From: Plumapathes pennacea | Lineage: Eukaryota; Cnidaria; Anthozoa; Antipatharia; Myriopathidae | DNA: 64,000 nucleotides | Reading direction: 5' to 3' | Assembly (NCBI GenBank): GCA_964036295.1 | Contig: OZ038463.1 | Span: forward strand, 17,285,069-17,349,068 | Part shown: positions 1-17,744 of the stretch, in pieces | How positions within the stretch are numbered: position 1 is the first letter of the stretch | How the letters are laid out: each line of letters opens with the position of its first letter | Notes under the pieces: generated by a model | Told to the model about the DNA's origin: nothing | Databases searched by the model: none | What the model saw: the letters and a program-made list of their open reading frames with translations, nothing else | Position numbers and translations under genes: made by a program

Positions 1-1209
1 ACATATAACAAAAAGCAAATAAAGGTGACACGTATTTAGGGCAGAGTTAGTGATGGTGAAAGTGACCCTCGTAGTTATGAAGAAAGATAGCACGGGGAAA
101 AAAAGCGGGCTTTAATGTGAATCAAACCCATGGTCTTCGCGATACTTCTAGTGTATAACTGTTCATCAGTTATACACTGCAAGAGACGCGGATCATTAAT
201 CATTCGCTGTTTTCAGTGCATCAAGCATTGAATACCCACCAGCTCTCCCCGACAGACCAACCACAGTGTCCCGGTTTTTCCAGAAATGGATGTCGTTCTT
301 GAAGGCCAGCACATCGAAAAGAAGCTGCCATGCAAACAGAAAACAGACCACGCATGCAATGAAAGTGCAGAAAGGACACCAAAAGTTAGAGACCGCTGTC
401 AGATTGTTCTTATCAAAACCTGAATCCTGGTTAGCACGAATAAAGTAAGCGCAAACGCAACAAAATGAAAGTTCGCACTTCCTTTAGAGATTCATGGTGG
501 TTAGCACGGTCGCCTTTCACGGTGAGGGGGTGCGGAGTTCATTGCCACTTAAGGCATGACCACGTAAATGCTGGTCCCATCTAAAGATGAAAGAACCACA
601 GGGACGTGTAAAAGAATCGCTGAGGACGCAACTAAATGTTTGGCATTGACCACCCTCAGTGCTAACAGGGCATGCAGTAAATGGCTCACTGTTGTTGCGG
701 ATACCCTGCCACATGAAAATGGCGAAACTAATAGAGTAAAAACATGCTTGCGTTTGCGCACTTGCTTTGTACATTTGACCATTACCATTACGGTATATAG
801 TGGGTTTTAATCATTTTGAAACTTGGAGATGTTAGTTTGTACCACTTACATGGAGAGCAGAATAGCAAATGTCAGTCCAAGCAAGTAGAGGTTCGTGTCT
901 GTAAATAGGCCACGGACATCATCAAGATCCTTCTCTGAAAAACCTGAGCGACAATTTAAACAAAACCAAAAATAAATTAAAATAGACTAAAAAAGCACAA
1001 AAGGTTTCCACATCAGCCTTCAGAAAAGAGTAGGGAACATAAATAAAGACCACTGCATGTAGATCAATTTTAGCTATCTTAAAAGAAATATCCCATGAGG
1101 AGTCAAGGTCTGTGTACGCGCTCCAGTGCACGTACGTGAACGCAACCGTGTACGTGAATGTGCATGTGTATGCTGCACGTGAACGTGCATGCCAGCCATA
1201 CAATTAGTA

Positions 1210-1212
<3 letters not shown>

Positions 1213-1266
<54 letters not shown>
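1213..1266. repeat. (GT)n microsatellite
   Basis: About 54 bp of uninterrupted GT dinucleotide in an intron of the CLPTM1L-like gene. It creates a spurious His/Thr-rich ORF on the minus strand. Confidence 0.95.
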
Positions 1267-1270
<4 letters not shown>

Positions 1271-2047
1271 TTAGTCCGTGAGTCGTGTGCACGTGCTTTG
1301 GCGCGTTTATAGACTACCGTAAATTCTCTAATGAGCCTCCGGGGGTCTTATTTAAAAAATGATCTTGTAGAGGGAGGGAGGGGGGCTTATTTAAAAAATG
1401 AGTTGACAACAAAAAGTACTGCATATTCTTGATCAACAAAATACTATGTGAAGTTAAATGTGGCAAAGTAAATCTAAAAAATGTATCACCAAACATCTAA
1501 TGTGTGTCATTTGCCTTGTTTCTCTACGAATTTTGGTGCTTGAAAGTCGACAGTGTGAAAATGGAAGGAAAGGGCTTATTTCAAAAATTGACTTTGTAGG
1601 GGCGGGCTTATTAGAGTATTTACAGTAGTTTAAGTTTAAGTTTAAATGCATCAATGTACAAACACAAATGGTCTACTGTACCTAAATTTCGCATTGTCTT
1701 CAAGGAAGCATGGTAAATTGACGTCCAGACACGCAGCTTTCCTAATGACATTGGCGAGTATCAAATATCTAAAGGCATCTCTTCCGAACTTGCATTAATT
1801 GGCTGCAGGAAATAAAAATTAATTTTTTTAATCATGAGCTTGGCATGCAGCTCCTAGAAATTCTTTGAATTTTCTTCGAAATTCTTACCTTGAGGTATCT
1901 ATAAATGACCTGAAGCTGGTCTATGTAAAGAATTGGCAGGTACTCATCACTTGGAGCAACCCTACAGACAAACAATAACAACCAACATTGAATGTGGAGG
2001 AATGAACCAACAACTATTAATAAACGAAATATAAAAAAAGAAAACTT

Positions 2048-2457
2048 AAAGGCTTGTCCTGTTACATGAGGTTACATGTCCCTGCGACCTTGTCCCTGCA
2101 ACAATATGCCTCGTGTGACATGTTGTTTTTGTGCAACAAAATAAATTAAGTTCAAATCAATCCAAATTGTCACACGAATTCAAATCAATTCAAGCAAATG
2201 TTGCTCACACATTGCCGCACAGTGTGACATGCCTACACGCCTGACATGTTGCTGCAACAGATCTGTAAATAAAACAATCATGGCCTTTCCTGTGATGTCG
2301 CAGCATCAAGTCACATCATGTGACATGTTTCCTATTTTGTCGCGGGGACATTTAGTGGGCAAATGTTGCAGCAACAGTTGCATGGTGTGACATGTATTTC
2401 ATTTTAAGTCGCGGGGATGTGTCAAAGGGACGTGTCGCCTCGTTTAACAGGACCTTA
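2048..2457. repeat. MITE-like element with imperfect inverted termini
   Basis: The left end reads AAGGCTTGTCCTGTTACATG and the right end, reverse-complemented, reads AAGGTCCTGTTAAACGAGG. Between them, variants of TCGTGTGACATGTTG and GTCGCGGGGACAT recur several times. It sits in an intron of the CLPTM1L-like gene. A related core (CACACGAGACAATT) is found again at 33069-33174. No coding capacity. Confidence 0.5.
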
Positions 2458-4123
2458 ATGGTAGACAACAATCATAATCAACCTCACAGCACTGAGGATG
2501 AAAAGTTTTGGCTATCTGCCTAATAGTGTGACCAGCAATATTATGTATTACCTTGCACTAAATTCAACCTTCTTAGAAGATAAGAATAGTTTTCTCAGAT
2601 AAAAGCCCCCACAAACCTGATAAATGGAAAAATTTCTCCTGGAATGGCTTGTCGTTCAAAGATAACTTTTTCCAGTAAAACATAAAATGTTAGCTTGGGT
2701 TTCCAGTGAGTCACTTGAACATCACCATTGGTTGATTTCTGCAAAAATGAATTTATGATGGAATAGGAATAGCAATATGTTGATTAGTAAAATTGTTTGG
2801 TTTGGAGTTGACTTGGGTAAAGATGCATGAGGGAGCTGTTCGAAATGCTAGCATAAAGGTTTTCAAAACACTTTCAAACGAAGTTCACCCCTGGAACAAG
2901 CAACACTTTGGGTCATTTTGTTAATATTATCTATTCCTATTCTAGAATACAGACAATCGAGCATGGCCCTAAAATATCTTTTCAGCAACACTAACACCAG
3001 TCTGTATAATATTATAAATTAATACATTTTGACCCATTTGACAGTAAGTTGTCAAATAACTACCATGACTGTAGCTGCCACACATCCGTTTTTCCAAATT
3101 ATCCTTTGGAAAAAAATTATATTCAGAATAAACCTTCCTTTTCTTGCCGCTTGACAGGAGGCTGATAGACTCAGACTGGGGAATAGCAAACTGTCAATGG
3201 AGCTGAATTCTTTGCAGTGTAGTAATTTTCAAATGGTGTTTTCCCCAGTCGATATATAAAGACAAATGCAAATAGGGAGCCATTGTTTCTGGTCTCTTGT
3301 GGTAAACTCGCATTTATGGACCTGGAGTAGAAAAATAATATTTTATCTGTCAAAAGGTTTACTGAATGTAACTGACTTTTTCACTGTTTCCTCTTCAGAG
3401 TACTCTCATGTCTGTCATTTGATTTGTTTTCACCCAAAACACAATGTTGAACCAGTCACACAGGCTAGAGAAAACATTATTTAGAAGTGATTATGGCAGC
3501 AATATTTATTGGTTTAACTTCAAGAATAAAAAAACATTGGCATTGCGAGAAAACCCCACTGCCACTAATGCTTGCTTGAGTGGGAAGATATTTCTTTTGC
3601 TCCTGATCAACTGATAAATTGCTACCAATCTTGTTTGAACCAATCACAAAAAGTTTTGAAAACATACTAGCAAACACAAAACCTATTAAGCAATCATAAA
3701 GAATAACTTTTTACATTCAGTGAAAACCACTCTAACAATTAGGTACAGTAGACAGTATGTGATCAACTGTAACTAAATTATGTACACTCTAAATAAGTAA
3801 CATTAATTAATTCAAGTACTTTTATGTGTACATAGAGTTCACTGCATGTAGTCCATCTCACTTACACTTTAAAGGGCTGAGATATACTGAAAGTGTCATT
3901 TTTCATAGAAGTTTCAGGTTTCTGCTGTTACTGGCATGCTCTAATGTTGATGTGAAGACAGACACCTGCATTTAATAATGTGATAAGAATATATGTTTGT
4001 ACTTCTCACCATTTCTATGTACTTGTGGAAAGATCATATGTTGCATGTGTATTGTGTTGTGCTTCGGTATTATCATGTTATAGCTAAATAAGAATTAAAT
4101 GCACATGTTACACACTGAGCATG

Positions 4124-4166
4124 CCCATGCTAAAATAGAAGCGTGATCACACGTGTGATCACACTT
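4124..4166 (+). repeat. Left terminal inverted repeat of the CACTA-class element
   Basis: 43 bp, containing the perfect 20-bp palindrome GTGATCACACGTGTGATCAC at 4143-4162. Inverted counterpart at 16438-16480 with three differences. Confidence 0.8.
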
Positions 4167-4325
4167 CTAAAGTGTGGTTAGAAGTGTGACTTAAGAAATC
4201 ACACATTTTCAGCCTTTAAATCACACTTCTGATGTTTGATCACACTTTTGATGTGTGATTTGTTAAAAAACCACAATTTAAGAAGTGTGAAATGCAAAGT
4301 GTGATAAAAGTAAAAAATCACACTT
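4167..4325. repeat. Left subterminal repeat array
   Basis: Tightly packed variants of AGTGTGATTT, AAATCACAC and GAAGTGTGA in both orientations, ending near a NotI-like GCGGCCGC run at 4339-4350. Short motifs in both orientations next to the inverted repeat are the usual binding platform for CACTA transposition proteins; binding here is inferred. Confidence 0.7.
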
Positions 4326-4359
4326 TGATGATGAGACGGCCGCGGCCGCGCAAGTGATT

Positions 4360-6040
4360 ATACCTACATGATTTCTCATAGCTGCAATAATCCTCCCAGT
4401 TCCTTACAAATGATTCATTAGGATTCTGTAGCATTAGCTTTCGCCCATTTCTAGCACAGGTAAAACATCAACACAGCATCTGCACAATTGAGCAACCAAA
4501 TTTGACGTTTATGAGAATTATTCCCAGGTATTAAATGTGAATGGACAGTATATAACGCCCATAAAAGCTGCAGTAACACTGTGGCCGCGAATGCGTCCGA
4601 TCTGTTTGTCATTACGGTACCTGGCCAAGTGGATGAACATGGAATATACAATCTTCGTCTATCGATCGGTCTTCCCTGCTTCCCGCCACTCCGCCAGCTT
4701 GCTGTGTGCCAAACCAAATATGGACAATGAACATGCATTAGATAATGTCAGCGGTAATTCGTACACTGAGTACGCGTCAAGTTGTTGGGGGGATGTCTCG
4801 CTTGTTTTCGTTTCTTCTGCGAGTTTGGTTGCGAAAATCATCTCACAGGCTAAACGGAACGAAACTTGTGTGGTTCTTTCGCACCTGAAAGTGCGCTCTC
4901 GTTGTATGGATGTACTGGCGAAGTTCTGGAGATGACTCAGTAGAAGAAAGGTACGTTCGACAATTAATTATTGCATTATTTTATACTGCCAGTAATTGTG
5001 ATTTTGTAAATGCACCAGTCCCGACCTGCGGAGGTGGGGCTCAAAGTGGAAGATTTGACCAAAAATATGATGCAATGAGGACTCGTCCAGTTCGACCACG
5101 CGGTTCGTTCGTGAGAGAAGTTTTCTGTGAGCGAGGCTTCAATCAATGCAGTACTAACACCTTGAAAACCAAGAAAATACAAAACAAAGTACAATAGATT
5201 GACCACGGGTGGTGAGTATAGGGAAAACTCAAGTTGATCAGTCAGGAGTGAACTGAAATGATTAAACTTGCCTGATGCAAACACGAGAGGGAGTTTGGGA
5301 GAATGAGAAAGTTTGTTTAAAGCAATATGTTGTTCTCCAGCCAGTCAAGACAAAGAATTCAACAATTATCATTTAATTGTTATTAATAATTATTGAGTGA
5401 AGAAGTTGTGTAAGCTTTAACTATAATCACACTATAAAGTTGAGTATGACCTGTAACAGAGAGATGTCTTATTTTATCATTATGCAAAAAAATACCTTAT
5501 CGAGACCCTGATCTGATTCAAGTCTTGGTTATATTACTATAGCCTGCATCATGTAGCAAAAGGTCTGTGACAAAAAACAGTTGAAGGGGAGGAGAGAATG
5601 CCTGTATAAACTGCATCAAACCCACAGCTCACTTTTTGTGCAAAATATTGCTCTTGGTTTGTGTAATGGATTACTGTTGTTAATTGATCATTTGCAGTTT
5701 GCCTGCTGTTTATAATCTCAAAGGACAATAACACGTCAGTTTCTCACTTTGTGATTGGCAAATTTTTGTCATCAATAAGAGGACACATAAAATTGAGTGC
5801 TGACGACAGTGATTTGGAAGAAGAAGGTGAATTCAGCTTCAATTAACCTCAATTCTTGCAAAAGCGACTTTTGGCAATTTAAGTATAGAGATCCAGAAGT
5901 GTTCAGAGGCGAAATTCCCTGAGCTTTGTCTTGAAACAGACACATAAGAAACTGACATCAATTTGTTAAGCTTCAAATCATTAAAAATGACATGATCTTT
6001 ACAGCTGACAGAATTGAAAACAAAAATAACAATTATTATA
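4360..6040. other. Left arm of the transposon; possible plus-strand exon at 5698-5846
   Basis: Nothing here can be assigned with confidence. 4560-5100 is richer in CpG than its surroundings and could be a promoter or first-exon region. A plus-strand stretch at 5698-5846 follows a good acceptor (TGATCATTTGCAG), stays open for 49 codons and ends in an acidic tail (SADDSDLEEEGEFSFN, then TAA), as a last exon would. A 132-codon plus ORF (4537-4935) matches no family I recognise. A third, small element gene is possible but unproven. Confidence 0.25.
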
Positions 6041-6044
6041 ATAA

Positions 6045-12118
<6,074 letters not shown>

Positions 12119-13119
12119 TCTGAACACAACAGAAAAGTTTAACATGCACTTACAGGTCCACGAGTTATGCATTCGATTCGAAATGACGAATCTTTTAATC
12201 CAATACGAAGCGTGTCGTGGATCTTCTTCATTGGTCAATATATTTAAAGCTTCGATTCTAATTGGTTTTAGTTTGTCTTTGTGTTTCTTTGATATATGAT
12301 TGGTTATTTCCAGCGAGAAATTACAAGTCCTTTGTTTACTGCGGTCGATTCCGGCGCCAAATAGTTGGACCTGTCGTGTCAACGTGTGTGCGGAATTGAT
12401 GCTTACTCGCTCTTATCGGTGTGTGCGTGTGAATTAGGTTCAAGAAGGTGCTGTTTTTTTTTAAGATTTATGTGACATTACTGGAGAAAACTAAGTGTCT
12501 GGTCAGGGGTGAGAGAGAAGAGAGGAAAAAAGTCTGACACCAAAGCCATTGAAAAGAGCTTTCCGCCCCTTCACGCGTTACGTATCTTCGGCCAATCAAA
12601 AGGACTTCTGTTTTTTTATGGACAAGTGTCGCGTCACGTCGAAAAAAATGTTTAAATTAAATTAAATTAAATCACGAACTTAGTGTTTGAGAGAGACATC
12701 TACTGAATATTATTCTGCCTGTTCCGCAAGCGCACTCAGCTCAACAGCTGATACAGCATATACTGAACGTGCTCATTTAGCCTGATGGTTTCTTTTAATC
12801 TTAGAGTCTTAACAATGTTTTTTTTTTGTTTTTGTTTTTGTTTTTTTTAATTCGTCACTGTTCTCTTATGCCGAGGGAATCAAATAGCCTGATACTCAGG
12901 TTACATGAAATCCCATTAGTTTTTTGTGTACATTTAGTGTTCTTATAGCAATAATATACTGATAAAATGATAGTCACCCAGTCCATAAAGTTCACAAAAA
13001 TTTGATTTGTGAAAGTTATTACATTTAGATCTTCTCGGAAACTGTTTTTCTCAAAAGTTTTCAATATGTTGCAGCAATTAGAAAAGGAAGGCAAGACCTG
13101 AAAAAAAGAAATTTCCCAG
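12119..13119. promoter_or_regulatory. Divergent intergenic region between transposase and BEN gene
   Basis: About 1 kb separates the first transposase coding exon (minus) from the earliest BEN-gene exon I can see (plus). Divergent placement suggests shared or back-to-back promoters. No TATA box stands out. T-rich and TTAAA-repeated stretches occur at 12650-12670 and 12820-12850. Regulatory role is inferred from gene orientation only. Confidence 0.4.
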
Positions 13120-15588
13120 AAGAAACTTTTGGAAGAAAATAACCTAGATGAGACGCTGAAGTTTCTCAAGGTAATAATCTACACTGGGTGTCTATAAAAC
13201 GAAATTAAGACCTATAAAACGAAGACCTATAAAACAGGAAAATTGTTATTTCCAAAGCCAGAACGCTTTCTAGTTTAACGATTAGACACTCAAGTACAAT
13301 AAAGCTTAAAATAATTGTACGGAGCTGCTCAAAACATCAATACGTGCCGGTGCCCCGAAATCGTCGCCCATGTGTGACGGCGTTAGTCTTCCACTCTACA
13401 ACTTTTTCAGTCTCGCCTCACACTTGTGTAGTTGACTTGGACTTGACGGAGTATGCATAAAAGATTTAGGCACTGTACTGCAGATAATGAAATAGAAGTC
13501 GCTTTGCAAAAATTAGGCAAACTCTTCCAATAGATTTTGTGAAAATGTTCCAGTTCCAGGGGTGAGATAAACAAAGCGGCAAAATTTATAAAACGTATTT
13601 CTTTCTCTCCCCTACCCCCCCCACCCCCCCCCCCCCCCCCATTTCTTTTGGTCTTCGTTTTATAGCGGTCTTAGTTTTATAGGTCTTAGTTTATCTATAT
13701 TTGCGTACGAAGGATGTGTCAACAAAAATTACGCCAGCAAAGATTGCGCAAGCAAAAACTTGCGTTAAATCAAACGAAACCCTGGTCTTTAGTTTTATTA
13801 TTCCTTATCTTTTCGCGTTTACCGCTTGGTCTCGGAGAAGCACCTCGTGGATCCACAGATTTTGATATGACCCCTTGTATAAAGGATAAATTGGCGTCAG
13901 TTTGAGTGTTGACTTGTTTGCATTGAAGAACTAAAAATGATCAAACCCTGTAAAACTAACTGATCATGGCTATATAATTCTTCATTTCCATTTTCTATGC
14001 ACCAACGCATTTTCTATTTGGCTATATAATTCTACACTTCCATTTTCTATGCACCATTTTCTATGCAGACAAACGTTGAAGTTAAGACGACGGCTGAACC
14101 CCTGCAGCTCCAAGGGTTTTCAGGTGTGTATTTCACAAATACAACGCACACAAACGTGTGCATGGTGATCATGGTGGGCAACCTGCATAAGTAGATATTG
14201 TTCCCAATTACCTTTTTTCTATTTTTAATGCTTCTGCACAACATCACCAGGTCATCAGAGCGAATTCAAAGACACCCCCGGCCCCAGCTTAGCTGGCTTA
14301 CAGGCCAAAGTGCAGGTAAATGTTTTTATTCATGAGGTAGATCACTAGTGATTGGTCAGAAAGTGCACGGTTACTCTATACGATGGATGGTTTTACAAGC
14401 GTTTCTATATAATGTGTGACATATGAGCTGCTAAACCTGGAACCCGCGTGATCGTGTAGCCATTTACGCGCGGCGTAAATACTTGGCATGATGATTAATT
14501 GTGTGTTTACTGAAATTCATTGCAGGGCCTAAGCAGTAAAATCGAAGAACTTACTGGTGCTTTGGCAGAGGTCCTGCAACTGCTGGGACAAAACAATGCA
14601 GTCAAACGGCTCTATAAGGTAACAAAAATACGTGCAATACTTTGATTTAATCCCACCAACCATATCTTTTTTTAAATTGCGGATAAGGTAATCATGTATT
14701 TTTAGGTAAAAAAGCAACTTTATTTTCCAAAGATGATAAAAATTTGATTAACCCATATATTATTTGCACAACTCCCAGGAAAACAAAAGCAATAACTGCA
14801 AAATGGAAGAGCTGGGGGCGTCTTTGAATTCGCCATTCATGCCGCTTCCCAAGATGCCGGCCACTCCACGTGCCGCCGAGCACGATAATGTCCACGGTAT
14901 GAATTAAAAATCTGCTGGCTCTTTTATAACGACACCAACACATTTGAACTGAGTATGGCAGCCTTTAACTTACGGTTTTCTTAAAACTCAATGTATATTC
15001 AGTTACGATGAAAGCAGCTGCAGCTGTTGGTAATTGTATATTTTCATATGTTTTTAGCTCCACAGGCATCCCCACAGACCCCCACATCACCGCCGGACTG
15101 CACTGCTCCAGTTGGGGACTCCGAATATGGGGTTCGTTTGCCAAGGTCCCTCTTAGATGCACTAAAAGCCTCGTCCAGCAATAGAAAGAAGCTGGCGCTG
15201 AAATTACTGGACAAGGTTTTTAGTCCAGCGGTTTTAGCCTGGTCCACTGTGTATGGGTCCAAGCAGTCCAAAGGCGACGCTGCCCTGGACGAGAGGAAAC
15301 TTGCTGCCCTTAAAGGTAAGTTTTTACATATATTGGGGGACAAAGGAGTGGGGTGTAATGTACCTTTTTCTTTGAGCATACAAGAGTAGTGACCCACTTT
15401 CGCCTCCTAAAATTGGGATTGTAAACATTTCAGGCTGTGTATTCCAGTATTTTCCTGTAGCCCAGAACGAGCGTGAAGATCAGGAGTGGCAAAGAATCTG
15501 CAAAAGCCTAAACACCAAATGCCGGGGAATCCGGCATGGCAGGTACGAGGGAAAGCAGCGCCGCCGGAACGACGATGTAGATGAGTAA
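13120..15588 (+). CDS. BEN-domain protein carried by the transposon
   Basis: Exons 14069-14123, 14251-14315, 14526-14618, 14779-14896, 15058-15315 and 15434-15588 have good splice sites, and all phases agree to the TAG-flanked stop TAA at 15586-15588 (247 codons). An earlier exon at 13120-13170 also joins in phase and encodes a LisH-like stretch (LLEENNLDETLKFLK). The middle is a short coiled coil (SSKIEELTGALAEVLQLL). The C-terminal part is a BEN domain: YGVRLPRSLLDALKASS, KLALKLLDKVFSPAVLAWS, LDERKLAALKG, then a basic tail (HGRYEGKQRRRN). BEN domains bind DNA, often palindromic sites, and mediate protein contacts. It is coded opposite to the transposase inside the same inverted repeats, so a role in binding the element's palindromic ends is a reasonable inference. 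The start codon and any exon before 13120 are not resolved. Confidence 0.8.
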
Positions 15589-15616
15589 ACGGGAGAGCTT
15601 TTAAGCACCCCGGTTG

Positions 15617-15770
15617 AATAAAACTCAAACGCCTAATGGAAATAAACTGATTTCTGTTGCTATTAACGCCTAAGTCCCTTGCGTTAGTGTTTTATGCAAC
15701 CGGAGAGGACAACGGCAACTTGTATATTGCACTTTGGTGATTCGTTATTAGCCACCACTTTTTAAATAAA
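15617..15770 (+). terminator. Polyadenylation signals of the BEN gene
   Basis: AATAAA at 15617-15622, 29 bp after the stop codon, and a second AATAAA at 15765-15770. Confidence 0.6.
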
Positions 15771-16082
15771 CAAAATCTCTTTTTATTCCACGATTTTGTA
15801 TGTCGCCTTTTTGTTACATGTAAAAGACCAAAACTCGTGTATATTAATTGCCTGCATTCAATGAGGTACTAGCACTTACGGTTTATACGTTCGTGCGCAG
15901 TATAGTGGGTGGCCGGCAACTTGATTAACTCATAACAACGATGATGTTCTACGGCGGCGCGAATCCATTACCTGCAGCAAATGACAATGGTGTAAATTTT
16001 ATGATTTTACTATTGACGACTGCCTTTTTACCAGTCTAGGTTAATCCAACACACTTTCAAAGACGTGCGATATTTAGGCTAA

Positions 16083-16437
16083 GTGTGATTCAAGCATTTT
16101 AGTCACTTACCAGAGAAGTGTGATAAAAAGCGTGATTTTAAACGTGCTTCACTGTTGTTCTTATTCTTTTAATCACGCTTTACGAAGCGTGATTAAAAGC
16201 GTGATAAAGCGTGATTAAGTGCGTGATTCACGCTTTTAATCACGCTTTTAATCACGCTTCGTAAAGTGTGATTAAAAGTGTGTTTAAAGCGTGATTTAAA
16301 GCGTGATTCACGCTTTTAAAATTTAAGAGCGTGATTCACGCTTTTAATCACGCTTTTAATCACGCTTCGTAAAGCGTGATTAAAAGCGTGATAAAGTGTG
16401 ATTTAAAGCGTGAATCACACTTCCAGCAAAAATTAAC
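16083..16437. repeat. Right subterminal repeat array
   Basis: More than twenty overlapping variants of GCGTGATTAAAA and its complement, including local fold-back units such as CACGCTTTTAATCACGC beside GCGTGATTAAAAGCGTG. It is larger than the left array but built from the same 9-12 bp motif. Confidence 0.8.
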
Positions 16438-16480
16438 AAGTGTAATCACACGTGTGATCACACTTCTATTTTGGCATGGG
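16438..16480 (-). repeat. Right terminal inverted repeat of the CACTA-class element
   Basis: 43 bp inverted copy of 4124-4166, ending GCATGGG. Its central palindrome (16442-16461) has one mismatch. Confidence 0.8.
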
Positions 16481-16659
16481 TGGTCTGCTATGGCACAGAG
16501 AAACCTTGCCACCCCCCCCCTCCCCCCCCCCCCCCCAACCATGCAAACACTGGCAAATTTCCTGCCAGTCCCGATATTGATTTGTAAGAAAAGGACGGAC
16601 GGAAAGAATCTTACAGTACGCCACCAAAAAATAACCTACTTTCGTGCGGAGCGCGCAAG

Positions 16660-16752
16660 ATGGCGTCGAAGAAAGCTGTTTCTTTTTGTGAATATTTCGA
16701 TAGTTGTGGATTGCCGAATGTAGGAAACAACTTCAAAGGATTACTTGATGCA
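16660..16752 (+). other. Possible first coding exon with AAGATGGCG start context
   Basis: An ATG in an AAGATGGCG context opens 31 codons (MASKKAVSFCEYFDSCGLPN onward) that run into a possible donor (GCA|GTATGAG) at 16752. I see no downstream exon, so this may be chance or a relic promoter and first exon. Nothing else is recognisable from 16481 to 17450 apart from a C-run at 16511-16536 and A-rich stretches. Confidence 0.25.
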
Positions 16753-17463
16753 GTATGAGTGACTCACAACATGAAAACGGCAGAGTAGGCACTGAAATTC
16801 TCTATAAACCAAAACGGAAAGAATGTTGACGGCCAACGGCATGCCGATGGAAGATTTCGGCGATCATATATTCGATTAGACTCCTAGCGTTTCTTCTCAT
16901 ATTTTACAGTGTTTTTCAGAGTGTGTTTGAGTCATACGAAGCGAAATACTTGCCGAAATTCCGATACCAAACAAATGTGTTCGCGTCGTGATGTAAATTT
17001 GATGCGTTTCTTTGCGGTGTCGGACAAATGCAGACTGCAGACTGCAGACTAGAAATAAAATAAAATAAAACAAAACAAAATACAAAAACTTACACAAAAT
17101 AAAATAAAACAAAACACCGCATCACGGTGCAAATACAAAAACAAAAACTTGCCTAAAATGCCGTGAAATAAGTTCGATTGGTTCCCATGAGCTTGACGAA
17201 CGATATCATCCTAACCATTGCGGAAATTCAACATCCAAACCGACTAATTGGATCAGAAAATTTCTTCCTTTCTTTCTGATCCGCTCGATACGTACTATGT
17301 ACTTTTCGACCGCACGGCCCTCCCCCCTCAACCACATTCTTGTGCTCGCCCCATTTCTCGCGCAGTCTTGCTACGCAATATGACTGCACAGCAACCGAAA
17401 TATTTAGTATTTGATAACTTCAAAACTTTCAGCTCGGGTTTTTTAGTTTCTGTTTACATGAAA

Positions 17464-17680
17464 GGAGGGTAACCCTCCCAGGAGGGACACCCTCCTAGAA
17501 GGGTCACCCTTCTCTATTGAAATTCCCTGTTCCGTTTACATGATTGGTAGGGTCACCCCAGGAGGAGGGTTACTTTATCTTCTTGCTAAGGTTACCCTCC
17601 CAGTAGGGACAACTTTTGGCCATGTACACACTCGAGAGAGGGTTACCCTCTCAGGGGGGCTAATTTTAGCGGTGCCAGGT
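17464..17680. repeat. Cluster of GGGT(A/T)ACCC palindromes
   Basis: At least four short palindromes lie within about 220 bp: GGAGGGTAACCCTCC, AGGAGGGACACCCTCCT, AGAAGGGTCACCCTTCT and GAGAGGGTTACCCTCTC, with additional half sites. Each differs in its arms yet remains self-complementary, so pairing rather than sequence seems to be conserved. Confidence 0.6.
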
Positions 17681-17744
17681 TACTATCTCATATTTCGCGA
17701 CCGCGCGATCCTTGCAGACTCTTGGCAAGATAACCCTAGGGATA

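Larger units (their letters stand above)
240..3321 (-). pseudogene. CLPTM1L: CLPTM1L-like gene fragment (six exons) with two coding lesions
   Basis: Six minus-strand exons read in order as the CLPTM1L family (CLPTM1-like multipass ER membrane protein; vertebrate CLPTM1L is reported to scramble GPI-precursor lipid): 3321-3134 (PQETRNNGSLFAFVFIY), 2738-2617 (VQVTHWKPKLTFYVLLEK), 1961-1889 (DEYLPILYIDQL), 1802-1682 (MSLGKLRVWTSIY), 943-850 (GFSEKDLDDVRGLFTDTNLY) and 324-240 (LLFDVLAFKNDIHFWKN). All have GT-AG edges and joining phases that agree. The exon at 3321 changes frame near 3188-3194: it starts in one frame and its conserved 3' part (FAIPQSESISLL) continues in another. The exon at 1802 carries an in-frame TGA at 1763-1761 where relatives have a sense codon. 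I found no 5' exons between 3321 and the transposon end at 4124, nor just beyond 16480. The 3' end would lie outside the window. Assembly error is the alternative to true pseudogenisation. Family call strong; pseudogene status moderate. Confidence 0.8.

Noticed and set aside
1074..1292. His/Thr-repeat ORF
   Set aside because: Translation of a GT microsatellite.
4111..4123. CACTG motif near 4113 as the true CACTA-type left end
   Set aside because: The matching position beyond the right inverted repeat has no such motif. Homology between the two ends stops at CCCATGC.
4537..4935. 132-codon plus ORF as a transposon gene
   Set aside because: Open but compositionally unremarkable, with no recognisable domain. 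Kept only as a note on the left arm.
12855..13169. 104-codon minus ORF between the two transposon genes
   Set aside because: Overlaps the better-supported plus exon 13120-13170, and the remainder is low-complexity and AT-rich.
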